Part shown: in pieces, positions 1-5,790 of the stretch
How the letters are laid out: each line of letters begins with the position of its first letter
How positions within the stretch are numbered: the stretch's first letter is position 1
Origin: an uncultured Parabacteroides sp.
GTDB lineage: Bacteria > Bacteroidota > Bacteroidia > Bacteroidales > Tannerellaceae
Length of the DNA stretch: 6,528 nucleotides
Reading direction: 5' to 3'
Assembly: GCA_900770835.1 (NCBI GenBank)
Contig: CAAGLQ010000066.1
Location: 1 to 6,528 of the forward strand
Notes under the pieces: model-generated
Database searches by the model: none
What the model was told of the DNA's origin: nothing
The model's input: the letters and a program-made list of their open reading frames with translations, nothing else
Program-made: the position numbers and the translations under genes

Positions 1-31
1 TAAATATAACATTCTAAAAAAGCATGATAGT

Positions 32-1099
32 ATGAAGAAGCACAATTTTTATGCAGGTCCGTCAATCTTGAGTGATTACACGATCAAGAATACCGCTGCA
101 GCGGTGGAGAACTTTGCGGGTATGGGTTTGTCTTTGCTGGAGATTTCCCACAGAAGTAAAGAATTTGTGGCTGTAAATGATGAGGCACGTGCCTTGATCA
201 AGGAGTTGCTGGATGTTCCGGCTGGCTATGAGGTTGTCTTTTTGGGCGGTGGCGCAAGCATGCAATTCTGCATGGTGCCTTACAACTTGTTGAACAAGAA
301 GGCTTCTTATTTAGATACGGGTACATGGTCTTCCAAGGCGATCAAGGAGGCGAAATTGTTTGGTGAGGTAGAGGTTGTAGCCTCTTCAAAGGATAAGAAC
401 TATACCTATATTCCCAAGAATTATACCATTGCGGATGATGCGGAGTATTTCCACATCACGACAAACAACACGATCTATGGTACGGAGATCCGTCAAGATC
501 TGGATGTGAAGCAGCGTTTGGTAGCCGATATGTCTTCCGATATTTTCTCTCGTCCGGTGGATGTCTCTAAATACGACATCATCTATGCGGGTGCGCAGAA
601 GAACTTGGCACCTGCCGGTGTGACTTTGGCCATCGTGCGTGTGGATGCCCTGGGTCATGTAGAGCGTCCGATCCCTACGATGTTGAACTATAAGACACAC
701 ATCGACAAGGATTCGATGTTTAACACACCTCCTGTATTGCCGATCTATGCGGCTTTGCAGACCTTGAAGTGGTATAAAGAGCAGGGTGGTGTAGCGGCTA
801 TGGAGAAGAAAGACAAAGAGAATGCCGCTATCCTGTATGATGAGATTGATCGCAACAAATTGTTCCGTGGTACGGTAGTTCCGGAGGATCGTTCGATCAT
901 GAATGTCTGCTTCGTGATGGCTGACGAGTACAAGGAGTTGGAGGAGGAGTTCAGCAAATTTGCTGCCGCTGCAGGTATGGTCGGTATCAAGGGACACCGT
1001 TCAGTGGGTGGCTTCCGTGCCTCTCTTTACAACGCAATGCCGAAGAGCAGCGTAGAGGCGTTGGTAGCTTGTATGCAAGAGTTTGAGCGGAAACACTAA
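32..1099 (+). CDS. serC: Phosphoserine aminotransferase (EC 2.6.1.52)
   Basis: Cytosolic PLP enzyme that converts 3-phosphohydroxypyruvate plus glutamate to O-phosphoserine and 2-oxoglutarate, the second step of the phosphorylated serine pathway; the family often also serves pyridoxal phosphate synthesis. The 355 residues match the family's usual length of about 360. Visible signatures: NFYAGPSIL at 5-13, SHRSKEF at 39-45 (substrate-binding His-Arg), GGGASMQF at 72-79, TGTWS at 96-100 with the Trp that stacks on PLP, HITTNNTIYGTE at 141-152, DMSSD at 166-170, and GAQKN at 187-191, where Lys190 should form the Schiff base. GHRSVGGFRASLYNA at 321-335 is the C-terminal phosphate/substrate loop. 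The ATG at 32 gives the canonical N-terminus and has an A-rich leader rather than a Shine-Dalgarno motif. A tiny ATG-ATA-GTA-TGA frame at 24-35 overlaps this start. It is the first gene of an apparent operon, 21 bases before serA. Any promoter lies at or beyond the window edge. Confidence 0.97.
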   Translation: MKKHNFYAGPSILSDYTIKNTAAAVENFAGMGLSLLEISHRSKEFVAVNDEARALIKELLDVPAGYEVVFLGGGASMQFCMVPYNLLNKKASYLDTGTWSSKAIKEAKLFGEVEVVASSKDKNYTYIPKNYTIADDAEYFHITTNNTIYGTEIRQDLDVKQRLVADMSSDIFSRPVDVSKYDIIYAGAQKNLAPAGVTLAIVRVDALGHVERPIPTMLNYKTHIDKDSMFNTPPVLPIYAALQTLKWYKEQGGVAAMEKKDKENAAILYDEIDRNKLFRGTVVPEDRSIMNVCFVMADEYKELEEEFSKFAAAAGMVGIKGHRSVGGFRASLYNAMPKSSVEALVACMQEFERKH

Positions 1100-1120
1100 T
1101 CACATCAAATCAACAAGAAC

Positions 1121-2044
1121 ATGGCAAAAGTATTAGTGGCTACGGAGAAGCCGTTTGCGGCAGTAGCCGTCAAAGGAATACGTGAGGTGATCGAAGGTGC
1201 TGGCATGGAGTTGGCACTCCTGGAGAAATATACCGACAAGGCACAGCTGTTGGAGGCTGTGAAAGATGCGGATGCCTTGATCATCCGTAGCGATAAAGTG
1301 GATAACGAGGTATTGGATGCGGCTAAGCAGTTGAAGATTGTCGTACGTGCGGGTGCGGGTTATGACAATGTGGATCTGGCGGCAGCGACAGCGCATCAGG
1401 TGGTAGTGATGAACACACCGGGGCAGAATTCAAATGCGGTAGCGGAGTTGGTTTTTGGCCTGTTGGTCTTCGCCGTGCGTAACTTCTATAACGGTACCTC
1501 AGGCATTGAGCTGAAGGGTAAGAAGTTGGGTATCTTGGCGTATGGTAATGTAGGTCGTAACGTAGCACGCATTGCGAAGGGCTTTGGCATGGAGGTGTGT
1601 GCGTACGACGCATTCTGTCCGGCTTCGGTGATTGAGGCGGATGGTGTGAAGGCCGTGGCCTCTACAGCTGATCTCTTCAAGGAGTGTCAGATCGTATCGC
1701 TCCATATCCCCGCAACACCGGAGACGAAGGGCTCGATCAATCATGAGCTGATGAGCTCCATGCCGAAGAACGCGATCTTGGTGAACACGGCACGCAAGGA
1801 GGTGATGGACGAGGCCGGCTTGGCACAGATCTTGGCGGAGCGTCCTGACTTCAAGTATCTGACCGATGTTATGCCGGCCATCCATCCGGAGCTGGCTGAG
1901 AAGTTTGGCGGGCGCTATTTCAGCACACCCAAAAAGATGGGTGCGCAGACGGCGGAGGCCAATATCAATGCGGGTATCGCCGCAGCCAAGCAGATCGTCG
2001 ATTATTTAGTGAACGGAAACGAGCGATTCAGAGTCAATAAATAA
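1121..2044 (+). CDS. serA: D-3-phosphoglycerate dehydrogenase, short form without ACT domain, with a Lys-Lys active-site variant
   Basis: NAD-dependent 2-hydroxyacid dehydrogenase that oxidises 3-phosphoglycerate to 3-phosphohydroxypyruvate and so feeds SerC. Its 307 residues cover the substrate and nucleotide domains but no C-terminal ACT (serine-sensing) domain, so direct serine feedback through ACT is not expected. Visible landmarks: RAGAGYDNVD at 76-85, the nucleotide loop AYGNVG at 140-145 (AxGxxG instead of GxGxxG), IPATPETKGSI at 196-206, and NTARKE at 222-227 with the catalytic Arg225. The usual catalytic His motif TPHIGxxT reads TPKKMGAQT at 269-277, with Lys271-Lys272 and one extra residue. 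The Glu of the usual DVFxxEP motif is not at its normal spacing (DVMPAIHPE, 249-257). From memory, Bacteroides enzymes and the Entamoeba histolytica enzyme form a distinct PGDH type with Lys replacing this His, so this is probably an active lineage variant and not a dead enzyme. Ten bases separate it from the next gene. Confidence 0.93.
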   Translation: MAKVLVATEKPFAAVAVKGIREVIEGAGMELALLEKYTDKAQLLEAVKDADALIIRSDKVDNEVLDAAKQLKIVVRAGAGYDNVDLAAATAHQVVVMNTPGQNSNAVAELVFGLLVFAVRNFYNGTSGIELKGKKLGILAYGNVGRNVARIAKGFGMEVCAYDAFCPASVIEADGVKAVASTADLFKECQIVSLHIPATPETKGSINHELMSSMPKNAILVNTARKEVMDEAGLAQILAERPDFKYLTDVMPAIHPELAEKFGGRYFSTPKKMGAQTAEANINAGIAAAKQIVDYLVNGNERFRVNK

Positions 2045-2054
2045 CTTTTGAATT

Positions 2055-3302
2055 ATGGCAGTAGTTAAACCATTCAAGGGCATTCGACCTCCGAAGGCAT
2101 TGATCGAGGAGGTGGCTTCCCGGCCGTATGACGTGTTGAACTCTGAGGAGGCACGGGCTGAGGCGGCAGGCAACGAGAAGTCCCTGTATCATATCATTAA
2201 GCCGGAGATTGATTTTCCGGTGGGGACAGATGAGCATGATCCCGCTGTCTATCTGAAGGCGGCGGAGAACTTCAAGCTGTTCCAAGAGAAGGGTTGGTTG
2301 GTGCAAGACAAGCAGGAGTGCTATTACGTCTATGCGCAGACTATGAATGGAAAGACCCAATATGGATTGGTGGTGGGCGCTTACGTGCCCGACTACATGA
2401 ATGGCGTGATCAAGAAGCATGAGCTGACGCGGCGTGACAAGGAAGAGGATCGCATGAAGCATGTGCGGGTGAACAATGCCAACATCGAACCGGTCTTCTT
2501 CGCTTATCCCGATAATGCGGAGTTGGATCAGATCGTGGCCAAATACACGGCTCGTGAACCGGAGTATGACTTCGTAGCGAAACTGGATGGCTTCGGACAC
2601 ACCTTCTGGATCATTGATGAGGCGCAAGACATCGCCCGCATTACTGAACTCTTTGCGGCCATGCCGGCGCTCTATATCGCTGATGGTCACCATCGCTCTG
2701 CCGCTGCAGCGTTGGTCGGTGCGGAGAAGGCCAAGCAGAATCCGAACCACAAGGGCGATGAGGAGTACAACTACTTCATGGCAGTCTGCTTCCCGGCTAA
2801 TCAGTTGACTATCATTGACTACAACCGGGTGGTGAAAGACCTGAATGGCCTGACGGAAGAGCAGTTCTTGGAGGCTTTGACGCATCACTTCGTGGTAGAG
2901 CCGAAGGGTGAGGAGATCTATAAGCCGGCCGCTTTGCATAACTTCTCGCTCTATTTAGCTGGAAAGTGGTATTCGTTGACCGCTAAGCCGGGCACGTATG
3001 ATGATCAAGATCCGATTGGTGTGTTAGACGTGACCATCTCCTCCAACTTGATCTTAGATGAGATCTTGGGCATTAAGGATTTGCGATCAGACAAGCGGAT
3101 CGACTTCGTTGGTGGTATTCGTGGATTAGGTGAGTTAAAGCGTCGGGTTGATAGCGGCGAGATGAAAGTCGCTTTGGCCCTTTACCCCGTCACGATGAAG
3201 CAGCTGATGGATATTGCCGACACGGGCAACATCATGCCGCCAAAGACCACGTGGTTTGAGCCGAAATTACGCTCCGGTTTGGTGATTCACAAACTGGATT
3301 AA
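2055..3302 (+). CDS. DUF1015 family protein (COG4198), function unknown, in the serine operon
   Basis: A 415-residue soluble protein with no signal peptide or membrane segment. Signs of the DUF1015 family: N-terminal PFKGIRPPK at 6-14 and SRPYDVLNSEEAR at 22-34, KHELTRRDKEEDR at 121-133, the hallmark IADGHHRSAAA at 208-218, CFPANQLTIIDYNRVV at 245-260, and the C-terminal block MPPKTTWFEPKLRSGLVIH at 394-412. The length is normal for the family. It starts 10 bases after serA and is followed by a strong terminator, so it is the last gene of a serC-serA-DUF1015 operon. From memory this order recurs in Bacteroidota, implying a role tied to serine or phosphoserine metabolism, but no biochemical function is established that I can name. 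The ADGHHR motif resembles the Gly-His-Arg box of ParB/Srx-fold nucleotide-binding proteins, which include the archaeal free-serine kinase SerK; that resemblance is only a hypothesis. The start follows the serA stop closely and gives the family's N-terminus. Confidence 0.9.
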   Translation: MAVVKPFKGIRPPKALIEEVASRPYDVLNSEEARAEAAGNEKSLYHIIKPEIDFPVGTDEHDPAVYLKAAENFKLFQEKGWLVQDKQECYYVYAQTMNGKTQYGLVVGAYVPDYMNGVIKKHELTRRDKEEDRMKHVRVNNANIEPVFFAYPDNAELDQIVAKYTAREPEYDFVAKLDGFGHTFWIIDEAQDIARITELFAAMPALYIADGHHRSAAAALVGAEKAKQNPNHKGDEEYNYFMAVCFPANQLTIIDYNRVVKDLNGLTEEQFLEALTHHFVVEPKGEEIYKPAALHNFSLYLAGKWYSLTAKPGTYDDQDPIGVLDVTISSNLILDEILGIKDLRSDKRIDFVGGIRGLGELKRRVDSGEMKVALALYPVTMKQLMDIADTGNIMPPKTTWFEPKLRSGLVIHKLD

Positions 3303-3310
3303 CCCATAGT

Positions 3311-3343
3311 AGAGACGTCACAGTGTGGCGTCTCTCTTTTTTT
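3311..3343 (+). terminator. Rho-independent terminator of the serC-serA-DUF1015 operon
   Basis: AGAGACG at 3311-3317 pairs with CGTCTCT at 3329-3335. The stem continues inward through one T-G wobble and three more pairs to an AGT loop, giving about 11 base pairs. It is followed by C and a run of seven T (3337-3343). It begins 8 bases after the DUF1015 stop codon. Confidence 0.9.
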
Positions 3344-3377
3344 GTGGAAATGTTGGTGTGTCAAAATGCTGCAGACG

Positions 3378-3478
3378 TTCTCTCCGTGTCTTGCCGGGCT
3401 TGCCCCGGCATCTCATCCTGTCTTGAGAATCTGGATAGTATGGGATTGCGGGTTGAGCCCGCAATGACACGAAAGAAT
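3378..3478. repeat. Pair of small hairpins in inverted orientation (REP-doublet-like or short MITE-like element)
   Basis: The left hairpin pairs TGCCGGG (3392-3398) with CCCGGCA (3404-3410) around the loop CTTGC. The right hairpin pairs ATTGCGGG (3445-3452) with CCCGCAAT (3458-3465) around TTGAG. The two are inverted copies: the outer flanks TTCTCTCCGTGTC (3378-3390) and GACACGAAAGAAT (3466-3478) are also near-complementary, with perfect CGTGTC/GACACG. The unit is about 100 bases and does not code. This arrangement is typical of REP-like palindromic elements scattered between genes. Whether other copies exist cannot be seen here. Confidence 0.6.
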
Positions 3479-3490
3479 TTTGACACCCCC

Positions 3491-3615
3491 TCCAAAAGTT
3501 CAAAGCTGACGCTGATCGCTCACCTTCCTCATTTCGCTTAACGCTCGCCAGCTTAGGCCGAATTTTTTGGATGGAACTGCGGAGCGATGGAGGGATGCGA
3601 TAAAAATCTTTTGGA
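3491..3615. repeat. Imperfect long inverted repeat
   Basis: TCCAAAAG (3491-3498) is complementary to CTTTTGGA (3608-3615), and nested within it ATCGCTC (3515-3521) is complementary to GAGCGAT (3582-3588). The sequence between is not otherwise well paired. It sits directly between the hairpin pair and the tandem array and may be a decayed mobile remnant or a chance dyad. Confidence 0.3.
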
Positions 3616-3633
3616 TAGACTACCGGGGCGGCC

Positions 3634-4053
3634 CAAGAAAGGTTATTTCTAACGTGCCGCCGTCCGGGAACAGACAAGAAAGGGCATTTCTAACGTATTC
3701 CCGTTCGGGAACAGACAAGAAAGGCTATTTCTAACGTATTCCCGCTCGGGAACAGCCAAGAAAGGACATTTCTAACGTGAATCCGTTCGGGAACAGACAA
3801 GAAAGGCTATTTCTAACGTATTCCCGTTCGGGAACAGGCAAGAAAGGACATTTCTAACGTATTCCCGTTCGGGAACAGACAAGAAAGGACATTTCTAACG
3901 TATTCCCGCTCGGGAACAGGCAAGAAAGGACATTTCTAACGTATTCCCGTTCGGGAACAGCCAAGAAAGGACATTTCTAACGTATTCCCGTTCGGGAACA
4001 GACAAGAAAGGGCATTTCTAACGTATTCCCGCTCGGGAACAAGCAAGAAAAAG
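3634..4053. repeat. Tandem array of ten 41-bp units plus a decayed partial unit
   Basis: Ten units start at 3634, 3675, 3716, 3757, 3798, 3839, 3880, 3921, 3962 and 4003, each exactly 41 bases, followed by a fragment (CAAGAAAAAG) at 4044. A unit opens with CAAGAAAGG, then a short variable loop, ATTTCTAACGTA, the dyad TTCCCGTTCGGGAA, and a CAG-N linker. Two dyads recur: AGAAA/TTTCT around five bases (GGACA, GGGCA, GGCTA or GGTTA) and TTCCC/GGGAA around GTTC or GCTC. Differences fall almost only in the loops and the linker base. Units 1 and 4 carry altered left arms of the second dyad, and unit 10 has an altered linker. There are no unique spacers, so it is not CRISPR, and 41 is not a multiple of three, so a repeated peptide is unlikely. 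The function is unknown; candidates are an array of protein-binding sites, a structured RNA, or a minisatellite. Confidence 0.95.
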
Positions 4054-4106
4054 TGCTTTATTCATGGTTCCGGAGAAGAATGTGACTGATATAAGGTTAT
4101 TTTCCG

Positions 4107-4114
4107 TACATTTG
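4107..4114 (+). promoter_or_regulatory. Bacteroidota-type -7 promoter box
   Basis: TACATTTG matches the Bacteroides primary-sigma -7 consensus TAnnTTTG exactly. No clear TTTG lies at the expected -33 distance; the nearest similar element is TGTG at 4081. The implied transcription start is around 4120, giving a leader of roughly 60 bases to the ATG at 4181. It lies downstream of the 41-bp array, so the array is upstream of the transcript. Confidence 0.55.
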
Positions 4115-4180
4115 TTGCAGGACAAACCAAGTGATGAGTATTTGGAGCCTATTTAATATTTACCTAAAAACTATTTGAGT

Positions 4181-4966
4181 ATGATCCAGAACAAACAGAT
4201 TGATGCGATCACCGTTGAGGCGATGAACAACGGTGCGCACTACATGTTCATGTACCGCGTTTCGACGCGTGCGAGTGAGATTGAGGTGATCGGGCAGAAG
4301 ATGCCTGACTATTTGAGTAGCCTCCAGGCTGCGGTTGTCACGGAAGACAAATGTTTGGTGCTTTCTCAAAAAAGCCTGCTTTCCGATAAGCTGAAAGAGG
4401 CTGATGCGCTACGCGATGACTATTATCGGGCATTCAAGAAGGCGGTGAAAGGCTCAGAGGGCATTCCCGTGCCGGCTATTCAGGAGGCAGCGATCATCCT
4501 GTCTCAGTTGATCAAGGATTATAGAATTGATCCGAAAATGCAGTTGGACAAAGAGACTGGTTTGCTGATGAACCTGCTGGACGACCTGTTGGGGAAGAAC
4601 AAGACGCAGGTGGAGACCTTGGGGCTGCTGCCGCTCGTGGAGGAACTGAAGAAGGCGAACGATGAGGTGATCGAGGTGACGACACAACGCATGGATGAGA
4701 GCCTGAAGACGGCGGTGGGCGCGCTGAAGACGGCCCGTGCGGTGACCGACGAGGCTTATCGCGATTTGGTGAAGATGATCAACGCTTACGCCTTGGTGGA
4801 GGGTGATGCGGCCTATGCAGGCTTCATCGACTACCTGAACGCCGAGATCGTACACTACAAGCGTGAGGTGTTGAACCAGAAGGCTACCAGCTCCACGACT
4901 CCTACGCCTGAGGAGCCCTCGGAGCCCGAACCGGAGCCGGAGCCTGAGAATCCGGATGTGGTTTGA
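4181..4966 (+). CDS. DUF6261 family-like protein with acidic Pro/Glu C-terminal tail
   Basis: A 261-residue protein of unknown function. It has no signal peptide or membrane segment and is predicted mostly helical. The N-terminus IDAITVEAMNNGAHYMFM (7-24), the segment EADALRDDYYRAFKKAVKG (73-91) and the helix around DEAYRDLVKMINAYALV (190-206) resemble the Bacteroidales-restricted DUF6261 family as I remember it; this is recognition by eye. The C-terminus (about 236-261) is low complexity, TSSTTPTPEEPSEPE followed by Pro-Glu alternation, which is probably disordered. An in-frame TTG six bases upstream (4175) could extend it by two residues; the ATG at 4181 is preferred because it is the standard codon. 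It is transcribed alone from the 4107 box and converges on a second DUF6261-like gene. Identity to that paralog appears low over most of the length. Confidence 0.8.
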   Translation: MIQNKQIDAITVEAMNNGAHYMFMYRVSTRASEIEVIGQKMPDYLSSLQAAVVTEDKCLVLSQKSLLSDKLKEADALRDDYYRAFKKAVKGSEGIPVPAIQEAAIILSQLIKDYRIDPKMQLDKETGLLMNLLDDLLGKNKTQVETLGLLPLVEELKKANDEVIEVTTQRMDESLKTAVGALKTARAVTDEAYRDLVKMINAYALVEGDAAYAGFIDYLNAEIVHYKREVLNQKATSSTTPTPEEPSEPEPEPEPENPDVV

Positions 4967-4971
4967 GATAA

Positions 4972-4994
4972 TTTGCCATGTGGCAAACCGCCAC
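4972..4994 (+). other. Two mutually exclusive short hairpins after the stop codon
   Basis: TTTGCCA (4972-4978) pairs with TGGCAAA (4981-4987), while GTGGC (4980-4984) can pair instead with GCCAC (4990-4994) around AAACC. The stems share TGGC, so only one can form at a time. They lie just downstream of the stop codon and upstream of the intrinsic terminator. They may only protect the 3' end of the mRNA or be incidental. Confidence 0.4.
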
Positions 4995-4998
4995 ACTG

Positions 4999-5038
4999 AA
5001 AAAAAAAGGGTGTATCGCACGATCGGATACACCCTTTT
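4999..5038. terminator. Bidirectional intrinsic terminator between convergent genes
   Basis: GGGTGTATC (5008-5016) pairs with GATACACCC (5026-5034). AAAA (5004-5007) pairs with TTTT (5035-5038), giving a 13-bp stem with a 9-base loop. Read on -, nine U (complement of A 4999-5007) follow the GC core, making a strong terminator for the minus-strand gene ending at 5066. Read on +, the U tract is short (TTTTCT), so termination of the gene ending at 4966 may be weaker. Confidence 0.88.
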
Positions 5039-5065
5039 CTGTGGTATAAGGTTATGTAGATAAGC

Positions 5066-5707
5066 CTACATGATGCCTTTCTCTCTCAAACGCAGTTGCC
5101 ATTTCCAAGCGGAAGCTAAGGTGTCTGCCAAGGTCTCTTTGGCTGTCCAGCCTAATACCTTGTTGGCACGCTCCGGCAGGCGCTCGGTCATCTCGGTCGT
5201 CCGTTGCTCGAAGGCCTGGTCGAAAGCCTCGCTCGCGGCTCGCAGGGCCTCCACGTCGGCGGTCAGTCCCAGCGCCTTCACGTGGGGGGCATTCGCCTCG
5301 GCGTTCAGCACGGACAGCATACCCCGCAGCTCGGCGCTCTGCTTGGAGTACTCGTGCCGCCCGATCCCCTTGTAGGGCGCGAGCTGCGGGAGCAGGATCT
5401 TCGAGGCCTCCCGCTTCTCGTCTACGAGGCTGGTGCCAAAGGCCTTCACCGCGTTGATGACCGTCCCGCAACCGTTGTCGCGCCGCTGGTCCGCCTCTTG
5501 CAGCATCTGGGTGGAGACGAACGCCGTGCGGCGTCTCACGATGCTGGCCAACGTGCCCACCGCGGTCTTGTAGGCGGGAAACTGGCTCTCGATGTGCAAG
5601 GCGGCGGGTGTCGTCTTCTCGATCAGGTCGAGGATTCCGTTGTTGAAGGAGCTGAGCGAACAGGTTGTCGATCGGCTCAGGGAAATGGAAACGATTTGAT
5701 CTTTCAT
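5066..5707 (-). CDS. Second DUF6261 family-like protein, GC-rich
   Basis: A 213-residue protein without a signal peptide, largely helical, of unknown function. The layout matches the gene at 4181: a short N-terminal beta-like segment (MKDQIVSISLSRS), long helices, and EADQRRDNGCGTVINAVKAFG at 71-91, aligning with EADALRDDYYRAFKKAVKG there. It lacks the Pro/Glu tail and ends in RLREKGIM. The start at 5707 is chosen over the ATG at 5731 because the probable -7 box (5742-5749) would leave almost no leader for the upstream ATG, and because MKDQ aligns with the paralog's MIQNKQ. Base composition is unusual: by hand count the 60 bases from 5221 are about 72% G+C, against 50% in the 60 bases from 781 in serC. 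The high GC opens long frames on both strands here. Its final 50 bases recur exactly at 6477-6526. It ends 28 bases before a strong terminator. Confidence 0.8.
   Translation of the reverse strand: MKDQIVSISLSRSTTCSLSSFNNGILDLIEKTTPAALHIESQFPAYKTAVGTLASIVRRRTAFVSTQMLQEADQRRDNGCGTVINAVKAFGTSLVDEKREASKILLPQLAPYKGIGRHEYSKQSAELRGMLSVLNAEANAPHVKALGLTADVEALRAASEAFDQAFEQRTTEMTERLPERANKVLGWTAKETLADTLASAWKWQLRLREKGIM
5067..5116 (-). repeat. Copy 1 of a 50-base perfect direct repeat (3' end of a DUF6261-like gene)
   Basis: This stretch is identical to 6477-6526. It spans the last two bases of the stop codon and the codons for the final 16 residues (ASAWKWQLRLREKGIM). On the downstream side identity stops at the third stop-codon base (TAG here, TAA in the other copy). 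On the coding side it stops at 5117. Confidence 0.95.
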
Positions 5708-5741
5708 GATAACTTGATTTATACGGTTCATAAAATTTCCC

Positions 5742-5749
5742 TAAATATA
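5742..5749 (-). promoter_or_regulatory. Possible -7 promoter box for the minus-strand DUF6261-like gene
   Basis: On - this reads TATATTTA, one base off the Bacteroidota consensus TAnnTTTG. It lies 34 bases upstream of the preferred ATG at 5707. A TTG further upstream is spaced too far for a good -33 element, so this is a weak call. Confidence 0.4.
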
Positions 5750-5790
5750 CTTCTTCTTCGGGGATCTTCCATGTTCAAGGGGAAAAATAT

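Larger units (their letters stand above)
3344..4106. other. Gene-free, structure-rich intergenic region
   Basis: No credible coding sequence lies between the operon terminator and the promoter of the next gene. Open frames of 72 codons (+) and 119 codons (-) at its left end show no recognisable family and run through inverted repeats; the minus one also enters the tandem array. The region holds, in order, a paired-hairpin inverted repeat (3378-3478), a weaker long dyad (3491-3615) and the 41-bp tandem array (3634-4043). The array is followed by a fading partial unit (4044-4053) and about 50 bases with no visible signal. Confidence 0.75.

Noticed and set aside
386..997. 203-codon open frame on - within serC
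   Set aside because: It is antisense to a clear serC with its catalytic lysine and all motifs in place, and has no family signature.
2034..2939. 301-codon open frame on - opposite the DUF1015 gene
   Set aside because: It lies wholly antisense to a well-supported gene with family motifs, and its translation shows no recognisable domain.
3323..3541. 72-codon open frame on +
   Set aside because: It begins inside the terminator hairpin and passes through the inverted repeats; no domain or start signal supports it.
3318..3677. 119-codon open frame on - in the intergenic region
   Set aside because: It runs across the operon terminator, two hairpin repeats and the first tandem unit, with no recognisable domain; a repeat-rich non-coding stretch explains it better.
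3634..4053. CRISPR array
   Set aside because: The units abut directly with a constant 41-base period and have no unique spacers; no cas gene is nearby.
4175..4180. TTG start for the first DUF6261-like gene
   Set aside because: The ATG two codons later is the standard start, and the paralog's N-terminus aligns best with it.
5052..5471. 139-codon open frame on - in another frame
   Set aside because: It overlaps the supported gene on the same strand, has an arginine/glycine-rich composition typical of a GC-rich shadow, and runs past the real stop codon toward the terminator.
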